Shown here: in pieces, positions 21,796 to 33,539 of the stretch | Position numbering within the stretch: the first letter of the stretch is position 1 | Layout of the letters: each line of letters opens with the position of its first letter | Source of the DNA: Spirometra erinaceieuropaei | Taxonomy: Eukaryota; Platyhelminthes; Cestoda; Diphyllobothriidea; Diphyllobothriidae | Assembly (NCBI GenBank): GCA_902702965.1 | Contig: CACRXP010000423.1 | Span: 189,195-253,194, forward strand | Reading direction: 5' to 3' | DNA length: 64,000 nucleotides | Made by a program: the position numbers and the translations under genes | The notes under the pieces: generated by a model | What the model saw: the letters and a program-made list of their open reading frames with translations, nothing else | Told to the model about the DNA's origin: nothing | The model's database searches: none

Positions 21796-22060
21796 TACAC
21801 TACTGGCCGCCCGGCGGCAGTTTGTAAATTTTACTAAGTTATTCCGTCGTTGCTGACGGCCTCCGTCCAAAATATTCATCCTGAATTTCAATCTCAGTCT
21901 GCAAGTTTTAGGTAGACTGATTAACTGTAAGTTAGTGATCAAGTGCTGGGAAAATTAAAACAGATAGAAAGAAAATATTGTCTGAATGCAACTAATGGGC
22001 AAATACGCCATCATTCACAATATTCAGTGTAAGGAGGAGATTCGAAGACTTCGGCCAAAA
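21796..22060. repeat. Direct repeat R1, copy 2
   Basis: Starts with ACACTACTGGCCGCCCGGCGG immediately after the TA beside the transposon end at 21793, and runs to GAGATTCGAAG. See copy 1 at 20439. The two copies are 1.36 kb apart in the same orientation. Confidence 0.7.
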
Positions 22061-23732
22061 CCACCCATAAATATTCCATCACGCAGGAGATGTTGCTGAG
22101 TGCGTCTTCTGCACAGGTCAACACGAAAACTAAGCTCATGAAAAATTCATGTATGCTAAATGTTGACTTTCGTCCGGCAGTTTGCGTAGGCCAAACTCAA
22201 AGTATACGCCTTAGAATCACTGAGCATTTTTCCTTTTTGTATAAAGAGGGCAAAAACCTGTAGGAGACTGCATGGTTTCAAAATTCATCCCTTGAAGGAA
22301 AAATATGCGGAGGGTTTGAAAAGATTGCAATCCTGATCACTGTCCAGACTGTTCTGTGTCCGTCCGTGTGATCCAAGATCCGGAGGCTGAGCGAGCCAGA
22401 CTGCCATGCACGCAATATGATCAATATCTGTTTGACGATTGCATGAGCGACGGCCAATTGCTTAAAAGAGGGATGAGATGAACGGCAAACTCCACGCATT
22501 GGCAATAATTACTGTACAATTGAGAGACTTCAGAACAGCATGAAAGTAGAGGTTATGTTTGAGAGCATGCAGGCATTAGTCCGTTTGTTAAAGACCAACA
22601 AAGTTGGCATTCACGATGAAACCATCAAAAAGGCGTGTAATTAACAACGAAGAGTTCTGGATACTTCCTCTAGAAGCTATAATTAAATTCATAATCTCAT
22701 CGAAAGTTCAAGGAGGTAAAGTTGTAATTAACTAGAGATTTTTTTGTGGAATGTGACTTATGCATGTAGGTCAAAAAAGCCTCAGGCGAAAGTCTGCGTT
22801 TACAAAATTGCGATCTTAAAGAGCGTTCGCAGCCGGTTCTTTATGTCTGAAAATAAACCTAAAAATTCCAGCTACCCCGTGAGTCTCTAGGCCACCTGTG
22901 ACAATTTGTCATCCTCTGAAAAGTCCAACTGTGGACCAACTTACCTTAGCTGAATGTCCAAAATGTACTTGAGAATACAAAGAAACTGTCACAGAGCGGA
23001 AAATAATCCTATACAAGATTTTACCATTAGTTGTAAGTTATTAAACAAATATGATTTGCAGTGCTTTAAGCAGCGAGTTTCGAATGCAGCCGAAGACTAT
23101 TAAATCCTGTCACATTAACTTGTTGTGACCACTCTAACTAGATATATCAGTCAGCAGTACGGTTTCGAATCTGAAAAGTACTCCTTCGTAATTCCGATAG
23201 AGGTACTGCATAGAAATAAACAGCCCCCACCGATTTACCGCGTCTCCTCTATACAAATACAAAGGTTTTATTTCGTCAGTGAGCCTTTTACATTCCTCAT
23301 AGAGAGATAGATTCGATAGCTGTGGACATTAATTATTTACTCCGTTGAAAATGATAACAATCAATGCAAATGTTTGTGGAGGCATATGGCTGCTCTCCTA
23401 GAGGTCTGTCAGAAACTAATGTTCTCAATATTTGACGAAATTCTAGACTTTACTTCGTTAGCCATATTTATTCCGGAACCCCCTCCCCGATGAACGCCGG
23501 AGGCTTCAGAAATGAACCTGTTTCCTTAAGGTTGCATCATGCAACCGGAGTGGAGTGCTGCAATAAGCGGCCGGACTTGTACCAAGTGCCCAGTACGGCT
23601 AAAACAGCATGAACGAATGCTCAATTTTGATATTTCGACAGCATTTAAAGGGAGCACGAAACGTACTCCTATTGAGATGGATGTTCGATCTTATAGGCTA
23701 TAGATGAGTGAGTGAGAAGAGTAGAAATAGCA
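22061..23732. other. No firm gene; possible GIY-YIG trace
   Basis: Around 22170-22245 the plus strand reads CVGQTQSIRLRITEHFSFLY, which resembles the YxGxTxRxLxxRxxEH block of PLE GIY-YIG domains. Nothing else supports it. From 22260 to 23730 I recognise nothing. Confidence 0.35.
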
Positions 23733-24075
23733 CTAGCAAGGAAAAAAGCGACAGGTACGGAGTGTATTAGCTAGTAAACGACTGCAAGTTTGGAGGTGAC
23801 GGTACAGGTCACCGTATGTCGACATGAGATCGATGCATCGGTTGGCTGAGTCCTCATTCGAGGCCCAAGCTCCAGTCACTTTTCGGTTTGTCTTGCCTTC
23901 GGCGTGGGAAATTAGCATGTGAAGTTAAACTCGTTGACCGTCTCTAAGTTTTTGGTGACCACTTGTGAAAATGCATCACCCTGCCACACGTGTATGCGTG
24001 GTGAGTGGTGGCGTTCGATCTCACCTGTTTAATTACAGACGAAAGTGGAGACGGTATACTAAACCAAATTTTGCT
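23733..24075 (-). pseudogene. PLE GIY-YIG C-terminal fragment
   Basis: The minus strand yields, across frames, RIHVWQGDAFSQVVT, VNEFNFTC, then GAWASNEDSANRCIDLMSTY and LYRHLQTCS. These align with HEHKLVVRRGDALSQVAA, EAWASDENSVNRFIDLAPVY and LRSHLQSC of the copy at 14586-15000. The GIY-YIG core itself is garbled (PEQNLV-stop-YTVSTF). It is the same subfamily as the 15 kb copy but more decayed. Confidence 0.75.
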
Positions 24076-24699
24076 CTGGGGTTTCACTGGCCCCTAACTG
24101 TCATGAAACTGCTGCGAATGGTAGCTCTGTGCACCTAACTGCAACACACTTAACTCCATCACATATAAAACGTCCTTTATTTAAGGTGGAACGTGCCACA
24201 TCCTAGACAGTGTTTCAATTTGCATCCTTCGGGGGCGGGGGAGGGTGAACACGCAAGCAGTGGCTTAGAAACACCTTCGGAGAGCCATACGGCATAAATG
24301 TGGTTGTGGAGTTGTCCGACCTCACAAACGTTTTCTCCTGAGTTGCTGCGGTTATTCCGAATCCGACTGAAGGATGTTCTCACACAGTCGTTCGTCAATT
24401 TTAAATGTAAGAATACTGCCACCAAGAAACAGGAATTCATTTGGACATTTGCCTGGGCCGTCGCTTCTACCGTCGGCAAAAAGTTACGTCACTGGGTTCC
24501 CCACCCAATCGCCGCCTTGTGCTAATGTAGCCGGGACGCATTAGCACCGCGGGCCATTTGACGGTACATACACACAAGTTGCTTGGTTATATGACCTACC
24601 GATGTTGGCATACACGCTCACATAATCCCCGCCGACGACGTATTTCTTAGCACTGGCAGCGACTGCGTGTAGGCGGTTAGGCAGGGCCACAGAATGGAA
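24076..24699. other. No gene recognised
   Basis: Overlapping frames on both strands at 24177-24525 have no recognisable family features. Confidence 0.4.
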
Positions 24700-24985
24700 T
24701 TCTCCGCCGGTGTTTCCTCCCTGTTCCCTTATTAAACGGGGACTTGACCTTGACCAGGGTACATCCACTGTTTTACTTCCACAACGTGACCTTCAGCCCA
24801 GCTTGAACGGTTAGTTGGTGAAATGAAATGTAGTCCTTTCGTGGCTCTCAAATTCACACAAGGGCACAGTCGCGTTTCTTTTTGTAGTCTAGTATAAAAT
24901 CGCTGAAACCCGAGTTATTAAAACTCGCTTCTTTGAAGACTCGGATCATGTATGTCCTCATGTACTTGTATTTTTTACGACAATT
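24700..24985. repeat. Tandem diverged repeat R2, unit 1
   Basis: Pairs with 25000-25265. Shared order: a GGGGACTT/GGGGGCTT block, CCAGGG, a TTTTACTTCC/TTTTGCTTCC block, GTGACC, ACGGTTA, ATCGCTGAAA, TTCTTTGAAG/TTCTTTAAGT and a GATCATG-type end. Divergence is high, so it is an old tandem duplication. Confidence 0.6.
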
Positions 24986-24999
24986 GTTTGCCGGTGTTT

Positions 25000-25265
25000 T
25001 CCGCTGTTAAAAGGGGGCTTACCCTGATTTTAGTGCCCAGGGCATTTGAACGGTTTTGCTTCCGTAGTGTGACCCCCAACCCAACCAAAACGGTTATTTG
25101 AAGAAATAGAAATTCGGCATTTCCTGACTTTAGAACTCACTCAAAGGCAGGGTTTTACAGCCTAATCGCTGAAATTGAAGTAATCGAAACTAGTTTCTTT
25201 AAGTATTCCGATGATGTAAGTGATCATGCTCTCGTATTTGATACGGGACTTTAAGAATGTAAGCC
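25000..25265. repeat. Tandem diverged repeat R2, unit 2
   Basis: Second unit of the pair described at 24700, in the same orientation with only a few bases between units. Confidence 0.6.
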
Positions 25266-25454
25266 TCCGCTATGACATGATCAGCAAATCATGGTGCCCC
25301 GCAGTCTGGTGTGTGCTGGTAGTTCTATGGCACCCCGGTTGCCTGTCCGTAGGTGGGTTTGCGCTCCCTCTGGGTATATAGGTGGCGAACATGGCTGCCT
25401 AGCCCTCCTTGTCCTTCCGACCCATTGGAGTGTTGTTGTTGGGGGTGAAAATCC

Positions 25455-25725
25455 TGGTCAAGTGTTTGTTGCGGACCCCGGGGTATGGTGGTACGCCTAA
25501 GTGCGAGTTCGGCCGCGCCATCCGTAATCGTCCTCCCCCGCTTCTGATCTTCCTGACTATGTCTTCACACCGGTCCCAAGTCGGGAGAAGGGAGTGCGGT
25601 AGATTCTGCACAAGCCTACTCTCACTATAAACAAATTTATGCTCAAGTCACCGCACCTGCTTCACCTTGTTGTGAAGCGCACCGTGGACGTCGCCGGGCC
25701 CGATGGTCGAACGATCACGCTTGAT
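25455..25725. repeat. Dispersed repeat R6, copy 2
   Basis: Best preserved of three copies (10040, 25455, 49445). It contains GAGTGCGGTAGATTCTGC, CACTATAAACAAATTTATGC and CAAGTCACCGCACCTGCTTC. A small frame (25639-25902) runs out of it into the MITE, so it is not a gene. Confidence 0.65.
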
Positions 25726-25843
25726 ACGGCTATGATCATACCTGATCTAGCCGGACTCTGTCACGCCTTGGACTGCACCTCACCACGTGTGAAGATCTGC
25801 AACAAAGAAACTGAAGAACTTGACCTGATCTCCGTTGCAACTA

Positions 25844-26838
25844 CAGTGCGTGACCTATCTCATGAAATGTTGGCTAAAATTCTGAAATGCGTTTTCGATT
25901 AGGAAGGATTACTTGGTCGCGGTTGTGACACTGATTATCTTAAGGCATACTCTTATAACATTTTGGACTCGGCAGGATGTCGGCTTTTGAATGCACTTCT
26001 TTTTAATCTCCTGTCAAAAGCGTGTTCAGTAAAAAATGACTACTTATGTAGCATGCATTTTTCCCATTGATTTTCGATGGTCTTAAAAATTCAAATACAT
26101 TTTATAGAAACCATAAACAAAAATATGCTTTCTTTTAGTCAGTCAATAGAGAATCACGTCTTCTTTATATTTTATACCTAAGGAAGGAGAATAATTAGGT
26201 TTAGAAAAAATTTCTAATTATGAGACTTTTTAAGACCGCGATATGTCCATTTACATAGCATCGTACCTGGCCGTTTACCACTGTGCCTCATGAAATGTAC
26301 AACATGGTCCGCATCCATTGCAATATTTTATGGACTCTGTATGATATCTATTTAATGATATAGAAAAATATGGTATTTTCTTTACGCGGAACGCATGCAC
26401 CTTGTAGAGTGAAATCACTAAGCGCTAATGCAACGAATGATCAGGCTCCAAATTTTTCGGCAATAAAAAAAATTTTTTAAACCCTAATTATACTCCTTCC
26501 TTAGGTATAAAATATAAAGAAGACGTGATGCTCTATTGACTGACTAAAAGAAAGCATATTTTTGTTTGTGGTTTCTATAAAATATATTTGAATTTTTAAG
26601 ACCATCGAAAATCAATGGGAAAAATGCACGCTACATAAGTAGTCATTTTTTACTGAACACGCTTTCGACAGGAGATTAAAAAGAAGTGCATTTAAAAGGC
26701 GACATCCTGCCGAGTCCGCAGTGTTATAAGAGTATGCCACAAGATAATCAGTATCACAACCGCGACCAAGTAATCCTTCCTAATCGAAAACGCATTTCAG
26801 AATTTCAGCCAGCATTTCATGAGATAGGTCGCGCACTG
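25844..26838. mobile_element. Foldback MITE, full reference copy 5
   Basis: A 995-bp element with perfect TA duplications (25842-25843 and 26839-26840). Left end CAGTGCGTGACCTATCTCAT, right end ATGAGATAGGTCGCGCACTG. The arms (about 25844-26230 and 26465-26838) are near-perfect complements; the loop of about 235 bases between them is unique and conserved in other copies (AGCGCTAATGCAACGAATGA near 26425). It has no transposase. The 26686-27009 frame simply reads the right arm. Confidence 0.92.
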
Positions 26839-27059
26839 TATGTTTGCGGACCTCCTACATGTCCTGACCGTCCAGTCTTCATCCTCAGACATGCTTGCGA
26901 TGTTGCTGCAAGGATGAAAGCTTTTTACTTCACTAAAAGGACCGTTTTGAGGCAAGGAAGAACGAAGCCCCCCGTTTTTCGCTCGCCTTCCGCGGACTGC
27001 TTGGGCTGATCCCGTAACTTCGGATTTTTGTGACAACGGAGGCGTTGCGTCGATTGGTA

Positions 27060-27500
27060 GACACAGTAACTTGATTGTAAGAACTCCGCCAGCATCACCG
27101 ATTCGTCAGACCACGTGGTCGAAGTAGTTTAAACAAACTACCATCTCAGACCACCTCCATGTGTATTTACTCCTTCACCTGCTCCTGTGGGGCAGAATAT
27201 ATTGGTCGCACGAGCCGGCGGTTATCCAAAAGAATGAAAGAACATCTCCCAGCATGGCTAGGAAAGGGACAAATAAAGAATATCAACAGCTCGATCCTCG
27301 CGCACATGGTAGACACAGACCACCGTGTAGACGCCAGAGAGGCCTTCAGAGTGATTTACAAGGTCCCATCAAGCTATCCAAAACTGCTTGGGTAGGGCTT
27401 GTTGGCTACGGCAGAGGCGGCTGCAATCAGGCTACGCCGACCGGTCCTATGCGCACAGAAGAACTTCGTACAGGTCCCACAGTTACCATGGTTCAAAGCC
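27060..27500 (+). pseudogene. PLE-type GIY-YIG endonuclease remnant, second subfamily
   Basis: The plus strand shows VRTPPASPIRQTTWSK (about 27080), then YSFTCSCGAEYIGRTSRRLS, KRMKEHLPAWLGKGQIK, NINSSILAHMVDTDH and EAFRVIYKVPSSYPKLLG to the stop near 27395. In the same frame beyond it comes LLATAEAAAIRLRRPVLCAQ, then KNFVQVPQLPW. The CxC zinc-ligand pair, YIG, the R...EH pair and the late Glu are visible, so this is a GIY-YIG domain attached in life to a reverse transcriptase. One stop breaks it and no RT is left upstream. It differs from the 15 kb and 52 kb PLEs and resembles schistosome retroelement tails. Confidence 0.8.
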
Positions 27501-28030
27501 ACCAAGCCAACCACCCGCATGTAATTACCTTCGCCGGGACCCACCTTCTCCCGGGCGCTGACTGGAATTGTGGTGTTTCACTCTCCCTCCCCCTCCCCTC
27601 CCCTCTCCAAACCCGAGCTACAGTTTAATTATCTACTTGCCCGTATCTTTTGCATTCATTACTTCAATAGCCATATAAATGTACAGGCCTGGAGAGAATT
27701 TATCAAAAGCAGACGTATGCTCGCCAAATTGCCTTTTGAATTTTACAATGGGAATTTTCGCAACTCTAAAACAGTATTTTAAACAGTCAACCTCTTCAAA
27801 CTGGTGGCCTCAATTATCCAGCTACTCGACATGGTCATCGATGACGATAAAAGAAAGATGTCATCAGCGTTGCCGCGTTTAGACAGCGGGTGCTCGGTGT
27901 AACTGAATAGACTGGATGACAGAATGCATTCTTGTGGAAACCCAGATAGAATTTAGAGTAACGATAGATTGTCGTGAACCAGAACACGATGGGGGGTGAT
28001 AGAAGGCTTTAGTCAAAGGTCACTTTTGTT
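27501..28030. other. No gene recognised
   Basis: Starts with a CTCCC-rich stretch at 27585-27608. Two overlapping frames (27570-27882) have no domain. Confidence 0.4.
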
Positions 28031-28136
28031 GGTAGGGGGCGCTCACCGATCCTTCTTACGGAACTCACTCTTTCCGTTGTGCCTTGCGGGCTCTCTCTCG
28101 AGCCCGACCAGCAGCCGCACAGCGGCGCATGATAAA
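28031..28136. repeat. Solo X unit (GGTAGGGGGCGCTCA)
   Basis: Runs from GGTAGGGGGCGCTCACCGAT to AGCCGCACAGCGGCGCATGA, the same 107-base module as at 53811 and 48112, here without SINE body or tRNA head. Confidence 0.65.
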
Positions 28137-30459
28137 GGCATTCATTCTGCCTATCTCATTTTTGTTGACATGCTGTCTAAACTTCATTACTGCTGACGGG
28201 TCTGGCAATGAGCAAAACTGATAGCTACGACCAAGTCAAAAATGGTCAGTCGTTGATTGTTGGTTCTCCGGCGGAATTCAAGAATACCCCTCGAGGTGGT
28301 TGGATGTGTCTCGCTCTCTGGATATACACGTTTTCAAACCGCCTGCGTGTAACCATCGCAAAGATCTTCGCGGCGATTTCCGCTGGAATTTAGGTCCTGG
28401 TAGTTTTTTTCAGAACAGAACTTCAGCAATCCGGAAAAAGCCAGCTTCCCCACGCTTCCTAAAAACCTCAGGATTTTTACACAAGATTTGTTCCCTCCGG
28501 GCGGAAGGAAACTCTCAACGCCCTTCCGCTCTCAAGTCGTCCCCGGGAATGGCTTTTATCATTCCCTCCCATATCTTCACACCCCCGCCTGGGTTTTAAG
28601 ATGAACTTCACCTCCTTTGAATACGGACTATTTATTCATAAGGCCGGACACGTAAAATTGCGTAGGCTGGAGTACAGGAAAAGAATCCTGTTGTGAATAG
28701 GCGAAACGGTGATGAGTCGATTACCAATGTCGAAAAACTGTCTTCGCCGAGTTGTCAACATGCTCTCAGCCAGTGATTATAATGTCGAAAAATATATTAT
28801 TCCGGCTTGCCGTGAATGCATTTTAGCCTCGTTGCAAGGAGGAAAATGCGGTAGTTCTAAAGGATATGCGAAGAGAGTTTTATTTCGAAATTTACTGATA
28901 ATGTTTGTCCAGAGTGTTCCTCACCTGAACAGTTTAGATCGCTATCTTTAAAGATAATTTAAAAATCACACTCAATTTCCGTCAGTCAAAACCTATAACG
29001 AAAATTGAAGGCAAAGCTCCTCTAGAGCAACTTGGTCACTTTCCGGGGATCCTTTAAATGATAGCTGTGTTCATTGTGGGACTAAGGAGTTTCCGGGAAG
29101 TTTTGTCGTGCATGATCATATAATTAATCACGTCTATATGAAGGTGGCCTTACACTATTCCTTATAGTCTTGTTCCCTGTTTAAGTCAAAAGAAAACCAT
29201 CGTGCAGTTCCTTACCTCTTGTCTGCCACCAACAGAATTTGTAAGAAGTAAGTGAGCTGCCTTATACGTTTCTCATGTACGGATAGCAGTTGCTAAAAAA
29301 AGGAGGATGACTAACGTGAAAGACCGTACATCCCTTAAAGGCTTAATATATGCTTTGGCGTAAAATACACAGCGTTGCTTCTACGTAGAGCCCTCTCTGC
29401 AAACTGCAGTCCGTTTAACTGAAGGAATACACATGTTTACCCGCGGAATTTTTGGCCTGCGATTAATTCATAGTCACAAGTCAGAATAGTCTCATGTGGT
29501 CTTAATACCACGAAATTTTAATTCAATCACGGATATAAACCTGCATTAATTTCTTCAAAAGTGCCTCTTTACCGCTTTAAAATATTATTCGAGTTAGGTT
29601 TATTAAAATGTAGGCGAAAAACTTTAGTTTTAACCACTTTGAAACCTCACTTTTTATGGACTAGTTTGGCAGCGAATAACTCAACAAGATGATGCGTTCA
29701 AATACCTATAATTAGGGAAGGAAAATATATGTGTGAAAGTAAGCTATCTGCGGACGTAGGACGTATTTTCGAGGAAATCGGGGCGTTTAGTTTCACAGCT
29801 AGATAACGTCTTTTCCTGGGACTACCCACCCCACTTGGTTGCCTTGACGACTAGCTGACGGCAACAAACAAAAAATGCTGATACATGCGAACAGGAGATT
29901 TGCAGATAGTGGCTGCCTTGAAGAACAGAACTCGAAAACTGGTGAAAAGAGTTTTGTTCAGTGTCATGGGAGACGGGAAGTGGAGGATGATGAGGTAAAA
30001 GTTAAAGAACCCGGGGGCGACTTCATATTTGTGGGATGAATCTACTGCCCAGCCGTATGTTATGCCTGCTGGTAGACCCCTGCAGAATTATCGAGCACCG
30101 AACATTATTAGCAAAAGTTCGTAGTTGACGAGATAACCACTTTATGAGTTAATTACCTGTGGTTGATTATCGGCCGGTCGATATCGGCGAGAAGGCATGT
30201 AGCAGGAGACCGAGCAGCCAACGATGGGACATCTTGATTGGTCAGATCAGCCGCCATGTGCACACCATCTCAGAATTTATCTACACCGATCCAGCAATTA
30301 GCTGCGAATTGGCCATTGTGTCGACTGACTTATTTAAAGATTGCCCGAATAGCTTGTTTGGTACCTCGAGACAATTTAAACCACATCCAAACGTGTGGGG
30401 CAGCTTATTTATTTCGAATGAGTCTTTATCATCCTGTTTTTGATAGTATCAGGCGCATA
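28137..30459. other. No gene recognised
   Basis: The longest unassigned stretch. The frames at 28300-28599, 28709-28951 (80 aa, no known domain) and 30159-30443 have no family features, and I see no repeat shared with the rest of the window. Confidence 0.4.
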
Positions 30460-31130
30460 CAGCAGGTTTGCTACCTCACGAAATGATAACCGAAATTCTG
30501 GAACATGTTTTCGTTTCGAAATGGTTCCTTAAGTAGAGTTTTAGAATTAATCATCCTGCAGCATAATTCTGTAATACTTCAGTTACCACAGGATGCCGGC
30601 TTTCGAAAGAATGTCTTTCCATCCGAACGCAAAAACCAGAGTCTGTAAATAATGACTACTAACTTAGCATGGATTTTTCTCATTGCTTTTCGATGCCCTT
30701 AAACTTCAATTATATTTCATATATAACATGCATTAAAAGAGTCATACTTTTATTCTTTTGGTAGAAAATTACTTCTTTCAATTTTATACCTGGAAAAGGG
30801 TTTAATTTGGTTTTTAAAAACTTTTCCGATTCCGGAATAATTTTGAACACGAATTACCTTTATGCTTGTATTCAGGGTTTCCAAATTACAACTCGTACAT
30901 TTTTCGCGTACAAAAGACCATACATTTCTCTATGGTATTAGAAGATCGTATGGGGTCTATAAATTGTAGTGGTGGATTTCAGCCATATTTCAGACTTAAT
31001 AAGTCACGTTACCAAACGCAGAGACACGATTTTTTATGAACGGACACTTTACGGTGTTAAAAAACGCACAGTTAGAAACTTTTGGAAACCAAATTACACT
31101 CTTTCTTTGAGTATAAAATTGAAAGATGCG
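30460..31130. mobile_element. Foldback MITE, truncated copy 6
   Basis: Left end CAGCAGGTTTGCTACCTCAC after TA (30458-30459), then the left arm and loop (CTACAACTCG-type near 30890). The sequence is recognisable to TTGAAAGATGC near 31130 but the rest of the right arm is missing, leaving about 670 of 990 bp. Confidence 0.7.
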
Positions 31131-32562
31131 GACCTTTATACGTGAAAGTCTTCAACAAAACGAAATCCAGAGGTCGACAAGTTTCTTGAGGGGTCAACGT
31201 GGAAAAATGAAAGAAGCATGATTGGTAACGAGCCTCGAAGTCCGATAAAATAGCTCAAATTGACACAGAGAAAAAGTTAGACATTTTTAGAAACAAATGA
31301 ATCGGTAGAACGCGGAGATCTTTGAGGTGTGGTCGACTAACGGTCTATCTACCCCTTCTCTCATTTATATGCACGCCAGCTTATAAGGCTTATTTTCTTC
31401 CTCGCCCTTGAAGGATCGTCATATTTAGCCAACATAAGTTCATCTGCTTTTACTCCACCCAATGTATCTCTTTTGACTCCTTTCTAGATGATTACGGGCA
31501 ATATCAGCTCGGAGGGATTTTATGAAATTCAACCATATGCCGCCCTAATGTAGGCGTTTTTATTGAAATTAGCCCGAAAGCATGTGCCACATTGGTTAAT
31601 TAGTCAAAAGGTCCATTAAGGGAGAGTTCATCTACTCAGGTCGTAAAAAACTAGTTTCATAATCAGCAATTGTTTTTTAAATGTTGATTGTGAACTCGAA
31701 TTACCATCATCGATGGGCCGCCAACGACTGGCTAAACCAGTCACACAGGGATTCGTATAAGTAGACACCCGTAAAAGGCAGTCCTTCTCGAGGTGAGAAG
31801 GCCGAACTCATGACCACTAAGTTGATGTGTGGAGATAACGATAACACGACAGACTAGTAGTCGAGAGTGATGACCAAAAGTGAAAAATATCCAAACAACC
31901 TGTGAAGATGGTCGATGAAATAATGGAGACGTGAAGACATGAAAGAAAACAGAAGATGAAATAAAAGGAACCTGCGGTCGTTTAAACCTACTTCGCAAAT
32001 CGGTCCATTTCTGCGGTCGCATGCCTAGCGCGAGGCCAGACTGTGGGTGCGGGTTGTTTTGATAAACTGTAGTAGTCGATTTGGAAAAAAAAAACGAGTT
32101 AAAAGGGCTGATTTACCTTCTCCTCTCATGTTTTCTCCTCACCCAGTTAACCATTTAACGTTGACAAGTCTAACCGTACACAGCAGACAATTAGCCTATA
32201 GTCTACATCAAAGATGGAGTACAGTAGGCCCAACAAATTCGCAAGGCCACAGGCTGTCTGTTCTCAAACCTGCCCCGCCTCGCCCAACAGGGTTTTCAGC
32301 GATATTTCCTTCAGACCGATACCCATTTTGGAAATAATGAGACCAGTGGGTTGTTTTTACCAAAATGCCCACAAATGTGTGCGTAGTGCAGTAAATTTTA
32401 CCTAAAAAATTGCCCTGATAGACGGAACATGTGTATCGAATATGGGTACCTGTGGAGAAAAACTGTGGATTCCTGCTAGAAGATTGCAGTTTCAGAGTCA
32501 GGGACAGAAACAAGTTCGCTGTGCAGTGCATTGCGGAAGGTAGTTGTGCTTCCGCAGCCATA
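31131..32562. other. No gene recognised
   Basis: Frames at 31741-32022 and 32047-32561 have no recognisable domain. No repeat was identified. Confidence 0.4.
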
Positions 32563-33519
32563 CAGTAAGTGACTCACTTCATAAAATATTGGCTGACATT
32601 CTAAAATGCATTTTGGATCTGGAAGGAGTACTTAGGTGAGACTGAAATATTAATCATCACGCAGAATAATTTTATGGTATTCCGGACTCGCCAGAATGTC
32701 AGATTTGGAATAACTGCACTTGATAAAAGTGGCCACCTATATAGTATGCGTTTTTCACATCGATTTTCGATGGCCTTACAAATACAAATATGTTTTATAG
32801 AAACCATACACAAAACTATACTTTCTTCTACTCATTTGGTAGCAAATCTTATTTCCCTTGCAGTTTATGCCCGAAGAAAGTGTGCCCTCTGGTTTGAAAT
32901 TGCTTTCAATTCTTGAACATTTTTGAGCCACATCAATCATTGCATTAGCATTTGGCGATTTCACTTTACAAAGTGTATATTTTCCGCTTAAGGAAAATCA
33001 TAAATTGCCTTTTGTCTCTGAGAAAATGCCATGCAAAGTTCACAAAACCTTTCAATGGAAGCGGACCATGTTTCTCCCTTCACGGGGAACATTAATGAGC
33101 CGACAGGTATAATAGTCCATAAATGGACATTAGACGGTTATGAAAACCTCATAATCGAAAGCTGCTTAAAACAAAAGTGTACACTTTCTTTGAGTAGAAA
33201 ATATGAGGACGACTTAGTCTGCTACAAAATGAATAAAAAAGAATATACTTTTGTGCTTGTTTTCTATAGAACATTTTTGAATTTATAAGGTCATCGAAAA
33301 TCAATGTGCAAAACGCATGCAATAAAAGTTGCCATTTCTACCGAGCTCAGTTTCTGCAGGAGGTCACAAAGAGGTGCATTCAAAAACCAACACGCTAGCG
33401 AGTCCGAAATATTACAAGATTCTGTCTCGTAATAATTAATACTACAGCCCTACCCAAGCAATCCTTCCTAATCGAAACGTTTATCTGATTTTAGGCTGGC
33501 AGTTCCTGAGATCGCTCTG
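32563..33519. mobile_element. Foldback MITE, copy 7
   Basis: Left end CAGTAAGTGACTCACTTCAT after TA (32561-32562). The right end GCTCTG before TA (33520-33521) has lost a few bases of the terminal motif. The arms pair and the loop carries CATTTGGCGATTTCACTTTA near 32950. It lies only 20 bases from the next MITE. Confidence 0.8.
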
Positions 33520-33539
33520 TAAATGTAAGGGGGAAAATA

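Noticed and set aside
22120..22260. Possible GIY-YIG block CVGQTQSIRLRITEHF
   Set aside because: A single motif in a short frame; too weak to call a feature, noted only in the region entry.
26686..27009. 107-aa open frame
   Set aside because: First two-thirds is the right arm of a MITE; the rest shows no domain.
28709..28951. 80-aa frame as a host exon
   Set aside because: No recognised domain, splice context or repeat evidence; cannot be told from chance.
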